Source of the DNA: an uncultured Christensenella sp.
GTDB lineage: Bacteria > Bacillota > Clostridia > Christensenellales > Pumilibacteraceae
Direction of reading: 5' to 3'
Length of the DNA stretch: 64,000 bases
Assembly: GCA_910577945.1 (NCBI GenBank)
Contig: CAJTNI010000009.1
Location: 4,671-68,670, forward strand
The notes under the pieces were generated by a model. It had not been told where the DNA came from, searched no databases, and saw nothing but the letters and a program-made list of their open reading frames with translations. Below are positions 23,808 to 31,716 of this stretch, piece by piece (within the stretch, counting starts at the first letter, position 1; every line of letters starts with the position of its first letter). A program made the position numbers and the translations under genes.

Positions 23808-25506
23808 CGTACAAAAAATCGCCGTGCTTGGCGGCAGCTTCGACCCGTTGCATTTCGGGCACATAGATATAGTTAAAAACCTCGAAAAAGTATTCGACCG
23901 CGTGATTGTCATGCCGTCGTTCGTTTCGCCGTTCAAGAGCGGCGCGACCGACGCGGCGACGCGCTTCAAACTGTGCAAAAGGGCGTTTTCGTCCGACAGG
24001 ACGGAGGTGTCGCGCTACGAGATTTCCAATAAGGGCGTCAGTTACAGCGTGGACACCGCCGCGTACTTGGCGAAAAAATACGCGGGGCAAAAGCTGTTTT
24101 GGGTGATAGGCAGCGAGGAATTGGTGCGGCTCGACAAGTGGCGCGATATCGACAGGCTCAAAACGCTGGTCGAGTTTTTCGTCGTGCCGCGTCCGCAATT
24201 CGATATAAACGAAACGGCGTTAAAGGCGCTCAAAGCGCGCAAAATCAAGCTTAAAATCGCCAAGTTCTCGGGCGTGGATATTTCGTCCACGCGCATCAGA
24301 ATAGATATGGCGTTCGGCAAGCCCAACGGCTTTATGCCCGATTTCGTGTATGCGTGCGCCGTAAAGAACGGACTGTTCAATCCGTACGGCAAGTACGCCG
24401 CCGCGCTCGGCAACATGATTAACGAGCGCAGGATAGAGCACACGTACCGCACGGCGGTGCGCGGCGCGCAGCTCGCCAAGCTGTACGGCGCGGACGTAAA
24501 CGACGCGGTTATCGCGTGCATACTGCACGATATAGGCAAGGACAAGGCGGAAAAGTTCGAGAGCAAGGTCGACACGCACGGATATCCCGAAAAGTGCGCG
24601 CACGCCCCCGTCGGCGCGTATATCGCCAAAAACGTTTTCGACGTATCGGACGAGATAGCGGAAGCTATACGCACGCATTCTACGGGCGACGATGGCATGT
24701 CGCTGCTCGGCGAGGTGACGTATCTTGCCGACAAGACCGAGAGCGGCAGAAAATACAAAGCGTTTGCTTATCAATGCGAGCTGTGTGCGCTCGATAAGGA
24801 TTTGGCAATGTTATTCGCGCTCAAAGAGGTGAGCAGCCTGGACGGCGTAGAGCCCAACAAATATTCCAAGCACGCGCTCAAATACTATGCGGCGCGCTGT
24901 GCGGGTAAGGAGCTGCCCGAGCAAAAAACGCCGTCGGCGGTAATCAATCTCGGCGGGTCGCTGCCCGCGGTGCGCGCGTCGGCGGCGGTGTCCGAGGTGG
25001 GGTCGAAGGCGGTGCGCGTCGCGCATTCCAAGCAGGTGCGCGTTGTCGCGGACGCAGTAAAGCCCGAGGTAAAGCCCGAGGTCGAAGATAAAGCGGCGAG
25101 TGTCGACGAAACGGAAACGACTGCGCCCGTAAAGGCGTTTGCGCCGACGGACGACGGACAAAAGCTCAATTACGATATAGCGGAAACCGTGGCGGCGGAG
25201 CTCGATTTGCACAAGGCGCGCGACATAGACATAATCGACGTAGGCGGAAAAACCGTAATAACCGATTATTTCGTAATCGCCTCGGCGAGCTCGACCACGG
25301 CGGTCAAGGCGCTGTGCGGGTATGTGGAGGACGTGCTCACCAAAAAGTACGGGCTCGACCCGTTAAAACGCGACACAAACAGCGAGTGGGTCGCGCTCGA
25401 TTACGGCGGAGTTATCGTGCATGTGTTCACCGACAGAATGCGCGAGTTTTACAACATAGAAAGATTGTGGGCGGACGGCGGCAACGTGCTGCGTCGCGGA
25501 GAGTAA
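23797..25506 (+). CDS. nadD: Triple fusion: NadD, YqeK-type HD hydrolase and RsfS
   Basis: 569 residues holding what are usually three adjacent genes. Residues 1-200: nicotinate-nucleotide adenylyltransferase, with GGSFDPLHFGH (HxGH near 18) and SGVDISSTRIR near 160. Residues about 205-375: YqeK-type HD domain (RIEHTYRTAV, LHDIGKD near 243), a family known to hydrolyse symmetrical dinucleoside tetraphosphates. Residues about 376-455: Ala/Val/Glu-rich low-complexity linker. Residues 456-569: ribosomal silencing factor RsfS (ITDYFVIASASSTTAVKAL, DSEWVALDYG-like, HVF, REFYNIERLW). No stop or frameshift is seen between parts. ATG overlaps the end of obg. Confidence 0.93.
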   Translation: MKSNVQKIAVLGGSFDPLHFGHIDIVKNLEKVFDRVIVMPSFVSPFKSGATDAATRFKLCKRAFSSDRTEVSRYEISNKGVSYSVDTAAYLAKKYAGQKLFWVIGSEELVRLDKWRDIDRLKTLVEFFVVPRPQFDINETALKALKARKIKLKIAKFSGVDISSTRIRIDMAFGKPNGFMPDFVYACAVKNGLFNPYGKYAAALGNMINERRIEHTYRTAVRGAQLAKLYGADVNDAVIACILHDIGKDKAEKFESKVDTHGYPEKCAHAPVGAYIAKNVFDVSDEIAEAIRTHSTGDDGMSLLGEVTYLADKTESGRKYKAFAYQCELCALDKDLAMLFALKEVSSLDGVEPNKYSKHALKYYAARCAGKELPEQKTPSAVINLGGSLPAVRASAAVSEVGSKAVRVAHSKQVRVVADAVKPEVKPEVEDKAASVDETETTAPVKAFAPTDDGQKLNYDIAETVAAELDLHKARDIDIIDVGGKTVITDYFVIASASSTTAVKALCGYVEDVLTKKYGLDPLKRDTNSEWVALDYGGVIVHVFTDRMREFYNIERLWADGGNVLRRGE

Positions 25507-25510
25507 CGGC

Positions 25511-26395
25511 TTGGGCTTCGAGGCGGACATAATCAAGGCGTTGCAAACGCTGTCCAACGGGTTTACCGATTTCGTCGGCAAAGCGACCTCGCTTTTCGGC
25601 ACGGAATATCTGTTCTTGGCGGTGGCGGTGACGCTGTATTGGTGCATAGACAAGGCATATGCGTACAGATTTTTCAACGTGTATATTCTCGGCGTGGCGG
25701 TAACAAACTTTTTCAAGCAGGGGTTCAAGCGTCCGCGTCCGTTCAACGCGTATCCCGATAAGGTAGTCAGCATAGGCGACCCCGAAACCACATACTCGTT
25801 CCCGTCGGGGCATACGGAAAGCATAGCGTCGATATCGACGCTGCTTACCGTCAAGTACGGCAAAAAGCACAGGGCAGTGCCCGTCGTGTTCGCCGTGCTC
25901 ACGCTGCTTGTCATGCTGTCGCGCATGTATTTGGGGCAGCACTATTTATCGGACGTGTTTTGCGGCTTGACGCTGGGCGTACTCGTCGCTATCGCGTTCA
26001 ACGCGTTGCTGTCGCTGTTCGGCAGCCGCGAGGAGCTGTTTTTGATACCCGCCGCCGTATTGACGGCTGTGTTAATCGGCGTAATGTACGGCACGGGCAT
26101 GGACGGCGCGAGCGGCGCGGATATCTTAAAGGGCGTCGGCGCGTTCGTTGCGTTCGATATCGGGTACTTTTTGGAAAAGAAATTCGTCAAGTACGACGTC
26201 GCGGTAAATCGCAAGTGGTGGAAATGCGCGCTGCGCATCGTTTTGGGCGGCGGCGTTGCGATAGCCGTGCAGCAAACGTTCAAGCTGTTTTTGCCGTCCG
26301 ATATCCCTATGCTGTACGGATTTTTGCGGTATTTCATTATGGCGTTTTGGGCGGCGTTCGTCGCTCCCGTGATTTTTAAAGCGATTAAGCTTTAA
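25511..26395 (+). CDS. PAP2-family membrane phosphatase
   Basis: 294 residues, about seven membrane segments. The phosphatase signature is complete: KQGFKRPRPF (motif 1, near residue 70), SFPSGHTES (motif 2, near 97) and SRMYLGQHYLSDVFCG (motif 3, near 137). It dephosphorylates lipid phosphates such as undecaprenyl pyrophosphate or phosphatidic acid; which one is not clear. The start is a TTG at 25511 with GGAGAG just upstream overlapping the end of the fusion gene. Confidence 0.88.
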   Translation: MGFEADIIKALQTLSNGFTDFVGKATSLFGTEYLFLAVAVTLYWCIDKAYAYRFFNVYILGVAVTNFFKQGFKRPRPFNAYPDKVVSIGDPETTYSFPSGHTESIASISTLLTVKYGKKHRAVPVVFAVLTLLVMLSRMYLGQHYLSDVFCGLTLGVLVAIAFNALLSLFGSREELFLIPAAVLTAVLIGVMYGTGMDGASGADILKGVGAFVAFDIGYFLEKKFVKYDVAVNRKWWKCALRIVLGGGVAIAVQQTFKLFLPSDIPMLYGFLRYFIMAFWAAFVAPVIFKAIKL

Positions 26396-26406
26396 GAGGT
26401 AAGCGT

Positions 26407-26853
26407 ATGAACTGCGGATTGGGGCGCGGACAAAAGCGCGTGTATGATATAAAGACCGCCGAGCAAATGAAAAAGCTGGGCGCGCGGCTTGCCGTACAGC
26501 TTGGCGGCGGCGACGTGGTACTGCTTTCGGGCGAGCTTGGCGCGGGCAAGACGGTGTTTTGCAAGGGGCTCGCGGCGGGGCTGGGCGTTGCCGAGCCCGT
26601 CGTTTCGCCTACGTTTACGTTGATGAACGAATATTTCGGGCGCGCCGTCAAGCTGTGTCATTTCGACGCGTACCGTCTTGCCGACGCGGACGAGGCGGCG
26701 GCGGCGGGGCTGACCGACTTTATAGGCAATCCCGAATGCGTGTGCGCCGTCGAGTGGTGGGAAAACGTACCCGAGCTTTTCGACGGCTTGAACGTTGTGC
26801 ACGTGTCGGTCGCAAAGACCGAGAACGGCGGCAGAGAGGTGGTGATAGAATGA
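26407..26853 (+). CDS. tsaE: tRNA t6A biosynthesis ATPase TsaE
   Basis: 148 residues. P-loop SGELGAGKTVFCKGL near residue 41, VSPTFTLMNEY (switch-like) and HFDAYRLADADE, then the EWWENVP segment in which the Trp-Trp motif of TsaE is recognisable. It works with TsaB and TsaD to put threonylcarbamoyl on A37 of ANN-decoding tRNAs. The stop overlaps the tsaB start; tsaD is not in this window. Confidence 0.93.
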   Translation: MNCGLGRGQKRVYDIKTAEQMKKLGARLAVQLGGGDVVLLSGELGAGKTVFCKGLAAGLGVAEPVVSPTFTLMNEYFGRAVKLCHFDAYRLADADEAAAAGLTDFIGNPECVCAVEWWENVPELFDGLNVVHVSVAKTENGGREVVIE

Positions 26854-27467
26854 ACTATTTGATGATAAACACTGCGGAGGGCACGCGCGCGTTGCTCTTT
26901 GCCGACGGCAATTATCATTACGACGAAAACATGAAAAACGCGGGGTCGGAAACGCTTTTGCCCATGATAGACGGGCTGCTCGCGCGCGCGAAAATCAAGA
27001 TATCAGACGTGGATATATTCGGCGCGTGCATAGGTCCGGGGTCGTTTACGGGCTTGCGCGTGGGGCTTACGACCGTAAATACGTTTTGCTACGCGCTCGA
27101 TAAACCGTGCTTCGGGGTAAACAATTTGCGCCTCAACTCATATAACAATATGAACGCCAAAGTGATTTCCGTCGCCGACGCGGGCAATAAGGTGTGTTAT
27201 ATCGCGGGTTTCGACGGCGATACGGAGATTATCGAAAACAAGTGCGTCACGCTCGACGACGCAAAGCGTATTATTGCGGAGCATGCCGATTTCGGCGTGT
27301 CTACGGACAATAAGCTGGCGGCGGTATTCGGCGGCACTGCGGGCGTGGGCGAGCGCGAGCTGCGCCTCGTCGCGGAACGGGGCTTGGAACAATCGGAGCG
27401 GCAAACTAGGCTTTTGCCGCTGTACGTGCGCAAGGCTCAGCCCGAGCGCGGCGAAGGCGACCTATGA
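26850..27467 (+). CDS. tsaB: tRNA t6A biosynthesis protein TsaB
   Basis: 205 residues, ASKHA fold but without full ATPase motifs. ACIGPGSFTGLRVGL near residue 60 is the family signature. It is the scaffold partner of TsaD and TsaE. Start MNYLMINTAEG overlaps the stop of tsaE (GAATGA), and its own stop overlaps the start of rimI, so the three are translationally coupled. Total length is slightly under the usual 220-230. Confidence 0.92.
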   Translation: MNYLMINTAEGTRALLFADGNYHYDENMKNAGSETLLPMIDGLLARAKIKISDVDIFGACIGPGSFTGLRVGLTTVNTFCYALDKPCFGVNNLRLNSYNNMNAKVISVADAGNKVCYIAGFDGDTEIIENKCVTLDDAKRIIAEHADFGVSTDNKLAAVFGGTAGVGERELRLVAERGLEQSERQTRLLPLYVRKAQPERGEGDL

Positions 27468-27892
27468 CGGTGCGAAAAGCCGTTGCCGCGGACGCGGGCG
27501 TTATCGCGGCTGCGGAGCGCGCGTATATGGATTGCCCGTGGACGGAAGCGCAGGTGTCGGACGAGATAGCCGACGAACGCGTTACGTTTTTGGTAGCCGA
27601 GGACGGCGGTGCGCTTATCGGGTATGTATCTGCAAAAACGACGCTCGACGAATGCGAATTCGGCAATATCGCGGTTGCGGAAAATTATCGCCGTCGCGGC
27701 GCGGCGAGCGCGCTGATGACCGAGCTGTTTCGCGCGGTAGCGGCCGCGGGCGCGCGAAAGGTTTTTTTGGAGGTGCGCAGCGACAATATCGCCGCCGTAT
27801 CGCTGTACGAGCGGTTCGGGTTCGAGGTATTGCGCGTGCGTAGCGGATATTACAACGGCAAAGACGCAACGGTAATGATAAAAAATTTATAG
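27464..27892 (+). CDS. rimI: RimI-type N-acetyltransferase
   Basis: 142 residues, GNAT fold. ERAYMDCPWTEAQV near residue 18 is the RimI beginning, IAVAENYRRRGAASALM near 68 the acetyl-CoA loop, LEVRSDNIAAVSLYERFGF near 103 the C-terminal signature. It probably acetylates the N-terminal Ala of ribosomal protein S18. tsaE-tsaB-rimI is a common operon. Confidence 0.9.
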   Translation: MTVRKAVAADAGVIAAAERAYMDCPWTEAQVSDEIADERVTFLVAEDGGALIGYVSAKTTLDECEFGNIAVAENYRRRGAASALMTELFRAVAAAGARKVFLEVRSDNIAAVSLYERFGFEVLRVRSGYYNGKDATVMIKNL

Positions 27893-27916
27893 CTTGAATA
27901 GCTGTCGGAGTGTGCC

Positions 27917-28621
27917 ATGCTTATCGAAATCGACGGCGTTGCGTGCGAGTACGAAACGCATATCGTAAACGACGGCGACACGCTGGTGTTTTTGCACGGC
28001 TGGGGCGGCGACCTGCGCTCGTTTGCGGGCGCGTACAACGCCGCATGCGATTGGGGCGTGAACGCCGTCAACGTCGCGTTCCCGAAAACCGTGCCGAGCG
28101 ATTGGGGCATATACGACTACGCGACGCTTACCGAGCGCGTTTTGCAAAGCGCGGGCGTCGAAAATCCGATATTGATAGGACACAGCTTCGGCGGGCGCGT
28201 CGCGGTGATTCTCGCGTCGCAGGGCAAATGCAAAAAGCTCGTGCTCACGGGCAGCGCGGGCTTGAAGCCGCGCTTCGATATTCGCAAAAAATACAAAATC
28301 GCCAAGTACCGTTACAGAGTAAAACACGGCAAACCGCTTGACGGAACAGGCTCGATTGATTATAATAATACCGAGGTCGGAATGCGCGGAGTGTTCGTGC
28401 GCATAGTCAATTCGCATCTCGATAGGCTTTTGCCGTATATCAAGTGCAAAACGCTCATCGTGTGGGGCAAGACCGACCGAGAAACTCCGCCGTACATGGC
28501 AAGGCGGTTTAAGCGCGGCATAGCGGACAGCGCGCTCGTATTTATCGACGGCGGGCATTACGGCTACGTCGAGAGCAACTGTAAATTTTTGCGGCTCGTC
28601 AAATCTTTCGTTTTGGAATAG
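27917..28621 (+). CDS. Alpha/beta hydrolase
   Basis: 234 residues. VFLHGWGGDLRSF near residue 24 (oxyanion loop), nucleophile elbow IGHSFGGRVAV near 87, acid in VWGKTDRETP near 185 and His in DGGHYGYVES near 215, so the triad is complete. Substrate unknown. It lies five bases before the membrane Mur-ligase gene, an arrangement I associate with Clostridia, suggesting a shared task at the cell envelope. GGAGTG precedes the ATG. Confidence 0.85.
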   Translation: MLIEIDGVACEYETHIVNDGDTLVFLHGWGGDLRSFAGAYNAACDWGVNAVNVAFPKTVPSDWGIYDYATLTERVLQSAGVENPILIGHSFGGRVAVILASQGKCKKLVLTGSAGLKPRFDIRKKYKIAKYRYRVKHGKPLDGTGSIDYNNTEVGMRGVFVRIVNSHLDRLLPYIKCKTLIVWGKTDRETPPYMARRFKRGIADSALVFIDGGHYGYVESNCKFLRLVKSFVLE

Positions 28622-28626
28622 GATTT

Positions 28627-30204
28627 ATGGATTACTACGTATCAGTTGGGCTTATAGCGGTTGCGGCGTTGCTGTCGGGCGCAATAGGATTGCCGATTAT
28701 AAAAATCATTCAGCTTTCGGGGTACAAGGCGCGCGGCGTCGTCGCTTGGTGGAAAGCCACGGCTTACGACGCGCCCATAAGATATTTTGCGCTCATGCTG
28801 CTGAGCTTTATAGCGTCGGTAGTGTTCGTCGGCTGTTTCTCGTCGTTTGAATACGTGCGGTATTGTGCGGTATTGCCGTACGTAATTTTGTGCGCGGTGT
28901 TTTTGGCGGCGACGGTGCGCAACGGAAATTGCAACGCCAAGTTTACGGGCAGAGTAAAGCGGCTGTTCGCGCTCAACATGTTGATATCGCTGATTCCCGC
29001 GGCGGGCGTGGCGTGGGCGACGTACTATTCGCCGTACTGCCAAACGCTTGCCGCCGCTTTGGGCTTGCTTGCGCCGTTTACCGTAATTGCGGCAAACGCC
29101 GTGACTTCGCCGTTCGAGCGGCTCAACAACAAAAAATACGTAAAGCGTGCCAAGCGCAAGCTCGCCGAGCAAGCGCCTATTGTAATAGGCATTACGGGCA
29201 GCTTCGGCAAAACCACGGCAAAGAACATGCTGGCGGCAATGCTCGGCAAAAAGTATACGGTGCTTGCAACGCCGGGCAGCTTTAACACGCCGATGGGCGT
29301 GTGCTTGACGGTAAACAACGAGCTCGACGGACAGCAGGTATTTATAGCGGAAATGGGCGCGCGGTATAAGGGCGATATCGCCGAGCTGTGCGCCATAGCT
29401 TCGCCCAAGTACGGCGTTATAACGTCGGTCGGCGACATGCACCTGGAAACGCTTAAAAGCCGCGAGGGCGTCGCTAACGCCAAATTCGAGCTGGGCGACG
29501 CGTTGCCCGCCGACGGGCTGCTTGTGCTTAACGGCTATAACGCCGATTGCGCCGCGCTCGGCGCGCGCGACACTGCGTGCAAAAAGCTGATTGCGTCGAA
29601 CGGCGCGGAGGCTTCCGCGGAAAGCGTCGTAATCGACGGGAACGGCACGAGCTTCGAGCTTACCGTAAACGGCGAGACGCGGCATGTGTGCTCCAAGCTG
29701 TTGGGCGCGCACGTCGCCGAGCTTGCCGCCGTTTGCGCGGCGGTGGCGGGCGCGCTCGGCGTATCGACGGACGATATCGCGACAGCGGTGGCGGAAATGC
29801 CGCCCGTAGAGCACAGACTGCAACTCGTGCCGTCGGCGGACAGCGAGGTTACGGTAATCGACGACGCGTACAATTCCAATCCCGTCGGCGCAAAAAACGC
29901 GCTCGCCGTGCTCGACTGCTTCGACGCGAAAAAGATAATCATTACGCCCGGCTTTGTCGAGCTAGGCACGATAGAAAAACAGTGCAATACGGAGCTGGGC
30001 GCGCAAATCGCGGCGGTTTGCGATTATGCGTTTTTGGTCGGCTCGCGTGCGACGGATATCAAAAAGGGCGCGCTCGGCGCGGGCATGAACGAGTCCGCCG
30101 TCAGCGTGTTCGGCTCGCGCGACGAGGCTGTGGCGGCGTTGAAGGAAATTACAGGCAAGCGCGCAATACTGTTTGAAAACGACTTGCCCGACAATATCAA
30201 ATAA
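28627..30204 (+). CDS. Membrane-anchored Mur ligase family protein (MurF-like)
   Basis: 525 residues. The N-terminal 165 residues contain about five hydrophobic segments, unlike classical soluble MurF. From residue about 180 it follows the MurF plan: P-loop GITGSFGKTTAKNML near 190, TPGSFNTPMGV, AEMGARYKGDI, TSVGDMHLE, then the C-terminal domain with VIDDAYNSNP near 417. It should ligate an amino acid or peptide to a substrate using ATP; whether that is the UDP-MurNAc-tripeptide or something lipid-linked is unknown. Follows the hydrolase gene. Confidence 0.87.
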   Translation: MDYYVSVGLIAVAALLSGAIGLPIIKIIQLSGYKARGVVAWWKATAYDAPIRYFALMLLSFIASVVFVGCFSSFEYVRYCAVLPYVILCAVFLAATVRNGNCNAKFTGRVKRLFALNMLISLIPAAGVAWATYYSPYCQTLAAALGLLAPFTVIAANAVTSPFERLNNKKYVKRAKRKLAEQAPIVIGITGSFGKTTAKNMLAAMLGKKYTVLATPGSFNTPMGVCLTVNNELDGQQVFIAEMGARYKGDIAELCAIASPKYGVITSVGDMHLETLKSREGVANAKFELGDALPADGLLVLNGYNADCAALGARDTACKKLIASNGAEASAESVVIDGNGTSFELTVNGETRHVCSKLLGAHVAELAAVCAAVAGALGVSTDDIATAVAEMPPVEHRLQLVPSADSEVTVIDDAYNSNPVGAKNALAVLDCFDAKKIIITPGFVELGTIEKQCNTELGAQIAAVCDYAFLVGSRATDIKKGALGAGMNESAVSVFGSRDEAVAALKEITGKRAILFENDLPDNIK

Positions 30205-30259
30205 CAAATTATCAAGCTTGACGGCGCGCGCGGCGCGCTGCGGTTACGGAGAACAACGC

Positions 30260-30979
30260 ATGAAAAGAACGGTGCTCGTTACGGGCGGCGCGCGCGGCAT
30301 AGGGCGGCAGATGGCGCTCGATTTCGGCGCGGCGGGATACAACGTGGTAATCAATTACAATAAGTCGGAAGGACAAGCCATGGCGCTTGTCAACGAACTG
30401 AACGACAGGGAAGTCGCGTGCCAAGCGATAAAGGCGGACGTGTCGAACGCCGCCGAGGTCGAGCGCATGGTAAAATCGGTGATGTTCGGCGCGGTTGACG
30501 TATTGATTAACAATGCGGGCATTGCGCACATGGGGCTTTTGCAGCACGACAGCGAAGAGGATTTCGACCGAGTAATCGGCGTGGATTTAAAGGGCGTTTG
30601 GCTTGTGACGCGCGCGTGCCTGCCCGCAATGATAGAGCGCGGTTACGGGCGTATTATCAATATAAGCTCGTTTTGGGCGGAGCGCGGGTCGAGCACGGAA
30701 ACGCTGTATTCGGCTGCGAAAGCGGGCGTAAACGGGCTTACGAAAGCGCTGTCGCGCGAAGCGGGCGAATATGTAACCGTAAACGCGATTGTCGCGGGAC
30801 TCATAGCGACGGAAATGAACGACCCCGTGCCGCCCGACGCGCTTATAAGAATAGTGGATAACACGCCCGTGCGCCGTATAGGCAGACCCGAGGACGTGAG
30901 CCACGCCGCGCTGTTTCTCGCCGATGAAAAGTCGTCGTTTATAAACGGCGCGCTTTTGCACGTGGACGGAGGGTATTGA
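30260..30979 (+). CDS. Short-chain dehydrogenase/reductase, FabG-like
   Basis: 239 residues, classical SDR. Cofactor loop TGGARGIG at residue 7-14, NNAGIAHMG near 82, catalytic Ser in NISSF near 137, and YSAAKAG (Tyr and Lys) near 152-156; C-terminal GALLHVDGGY. Probably NADP(H)-dependent 3-oxoacyl-ACP reductase or a related enzyme, but the neighbourhood lacks other fatty acid genes. ATG 30260 follows GGAGAA; the longer ORF starts within the preceding gene. Confidence 0.85.
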   Translation: MKRTVLVTGGARGIGRQMALDFGAAGYNVVINYNKSEGQAMALVNELNDREVACQAIKADVSNAAEVERMVKSVMFGAVDVLINNAGIAHMGLLQHDSEEDFDRVIGVDLKGVWLVTRACLPAMIERGYGRIINISSFWAERGSSTETLYSAAKAGVNGLTKALSREAGEYVTVNAIVAGLIATEMNDPVPPDALIRIVDNTPVRRIGRPEDVSHAALFLADEKSSFINGALLHVDGGY

Positions 30980-30986
30980 TATTCGT

Positions 30987-31649
30987 ATGATAGATATAGA
31001 CGCTTACGTAAAGAGCTTGACGGACGAGTGCGTCGGGGCTTTCGGGAAAAGGCTCGCGTATATCGGCTTGCAGGGCAGTTATATGCGCGGCGAGGCGCAC
31101 GACGGCAGCGATATAGATATTATGGTCGTAATAGACGGAATGACCGTCGCCGACTTGGACGAGTACAGAGCTGTTTTGGAGCGCGTCGGGCATTTCGAAC
31201 TGTCGTGCGGATTTATTTGCGGCGTCGCCGAGCTGGCGCGCTGGAATCCGTTGGAAATATGCAATTTATTGCATACGACTAAGGACGCATACGGCGAGTT
31301 AAAGCCGCTCGTGCCCGAGTATACGCGAGCCGACGCGATAAACTTCTTAAAGTTGAGCGTGGGCAACGTTTATCATATTTTGTGCCACGGCTACCTGCAC
31401 GCGAAAAATCAAAAGGAAACGGCGCGTCTTGCCGAATTATATAAGGGCGTGTTCTTTATTATTCAAAACCTGCACTACTTGGAAAGCGGCGAGTTTATAG
31501 TCGGCAAAAAGGCTTTGGTGACGCGCGCGGGCAAAGCCGACTCCGAAATACTGTCAATGCCTCAAAGCGGTTTCGATTTCGACTCGGCGTTCGGCAAGCT
31601 TTACGATTGGTGCTGCGGCGCGCTGGCGCGTTTGTCCGAGATTAAATAA
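30987..31649 (+). CDS. Nucleotidyltransferase-domain protein
   Basis: 220 residues. The N-terminal third has the polymerase-beta superfamily pattern GLQGSYMRGEAHDGSDIDIMVVID near residue 27-50: GS followed by D-x-D. The C-terminal part (about 110-215) looks helical, like the HEPN-type or substrate domains of antibiotic and minimal nucleotidyltransferases. The substrate is unknown; no antitoxin-like partner lies next to it. Begins eight bases after the SDR gene. Confidence 0.78.
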   Translation: MIDIDAYVKSLTDECVGAFGKRLAYIGLQGSYMRGEAHDGSDIDIMVVIDGMTVADLDEYRAVLERVGHFELSCGFICGVAELARWNPLEICNLLHTTKDAYGELKPLVPEYTRADAINFLKLSVGNVYHILCHGYLHAKNQKETARLAELYKGVFFIIQNLHYLESGEFIVGKKALVTRAGKADSEILSMPQSGFDFDSAFGKLYDWCCGALARLSEIK

Positions 31650-31663
31650 CCGTAATTTATTTC

Positions 31664-31705
31664 AAACAAAAATACAACCGCTATTCGGCGGTTGTATTTT
31701 TGTTT
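31664..31705. terminator. Bidirectional terminator, perfect 18-bp stem
   Basis: Bases 31664-31681 pair fully with 31688-31705 around a TATTCG loop; the stem ends in AAACAAAAA/TTTTTGTTT on each side. It separates the convergent nucleotidyltransferase and giant membrane protein genes. Confidence 0.93.
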
Positions 31706-31716
31706 GCGTCGGTTTA

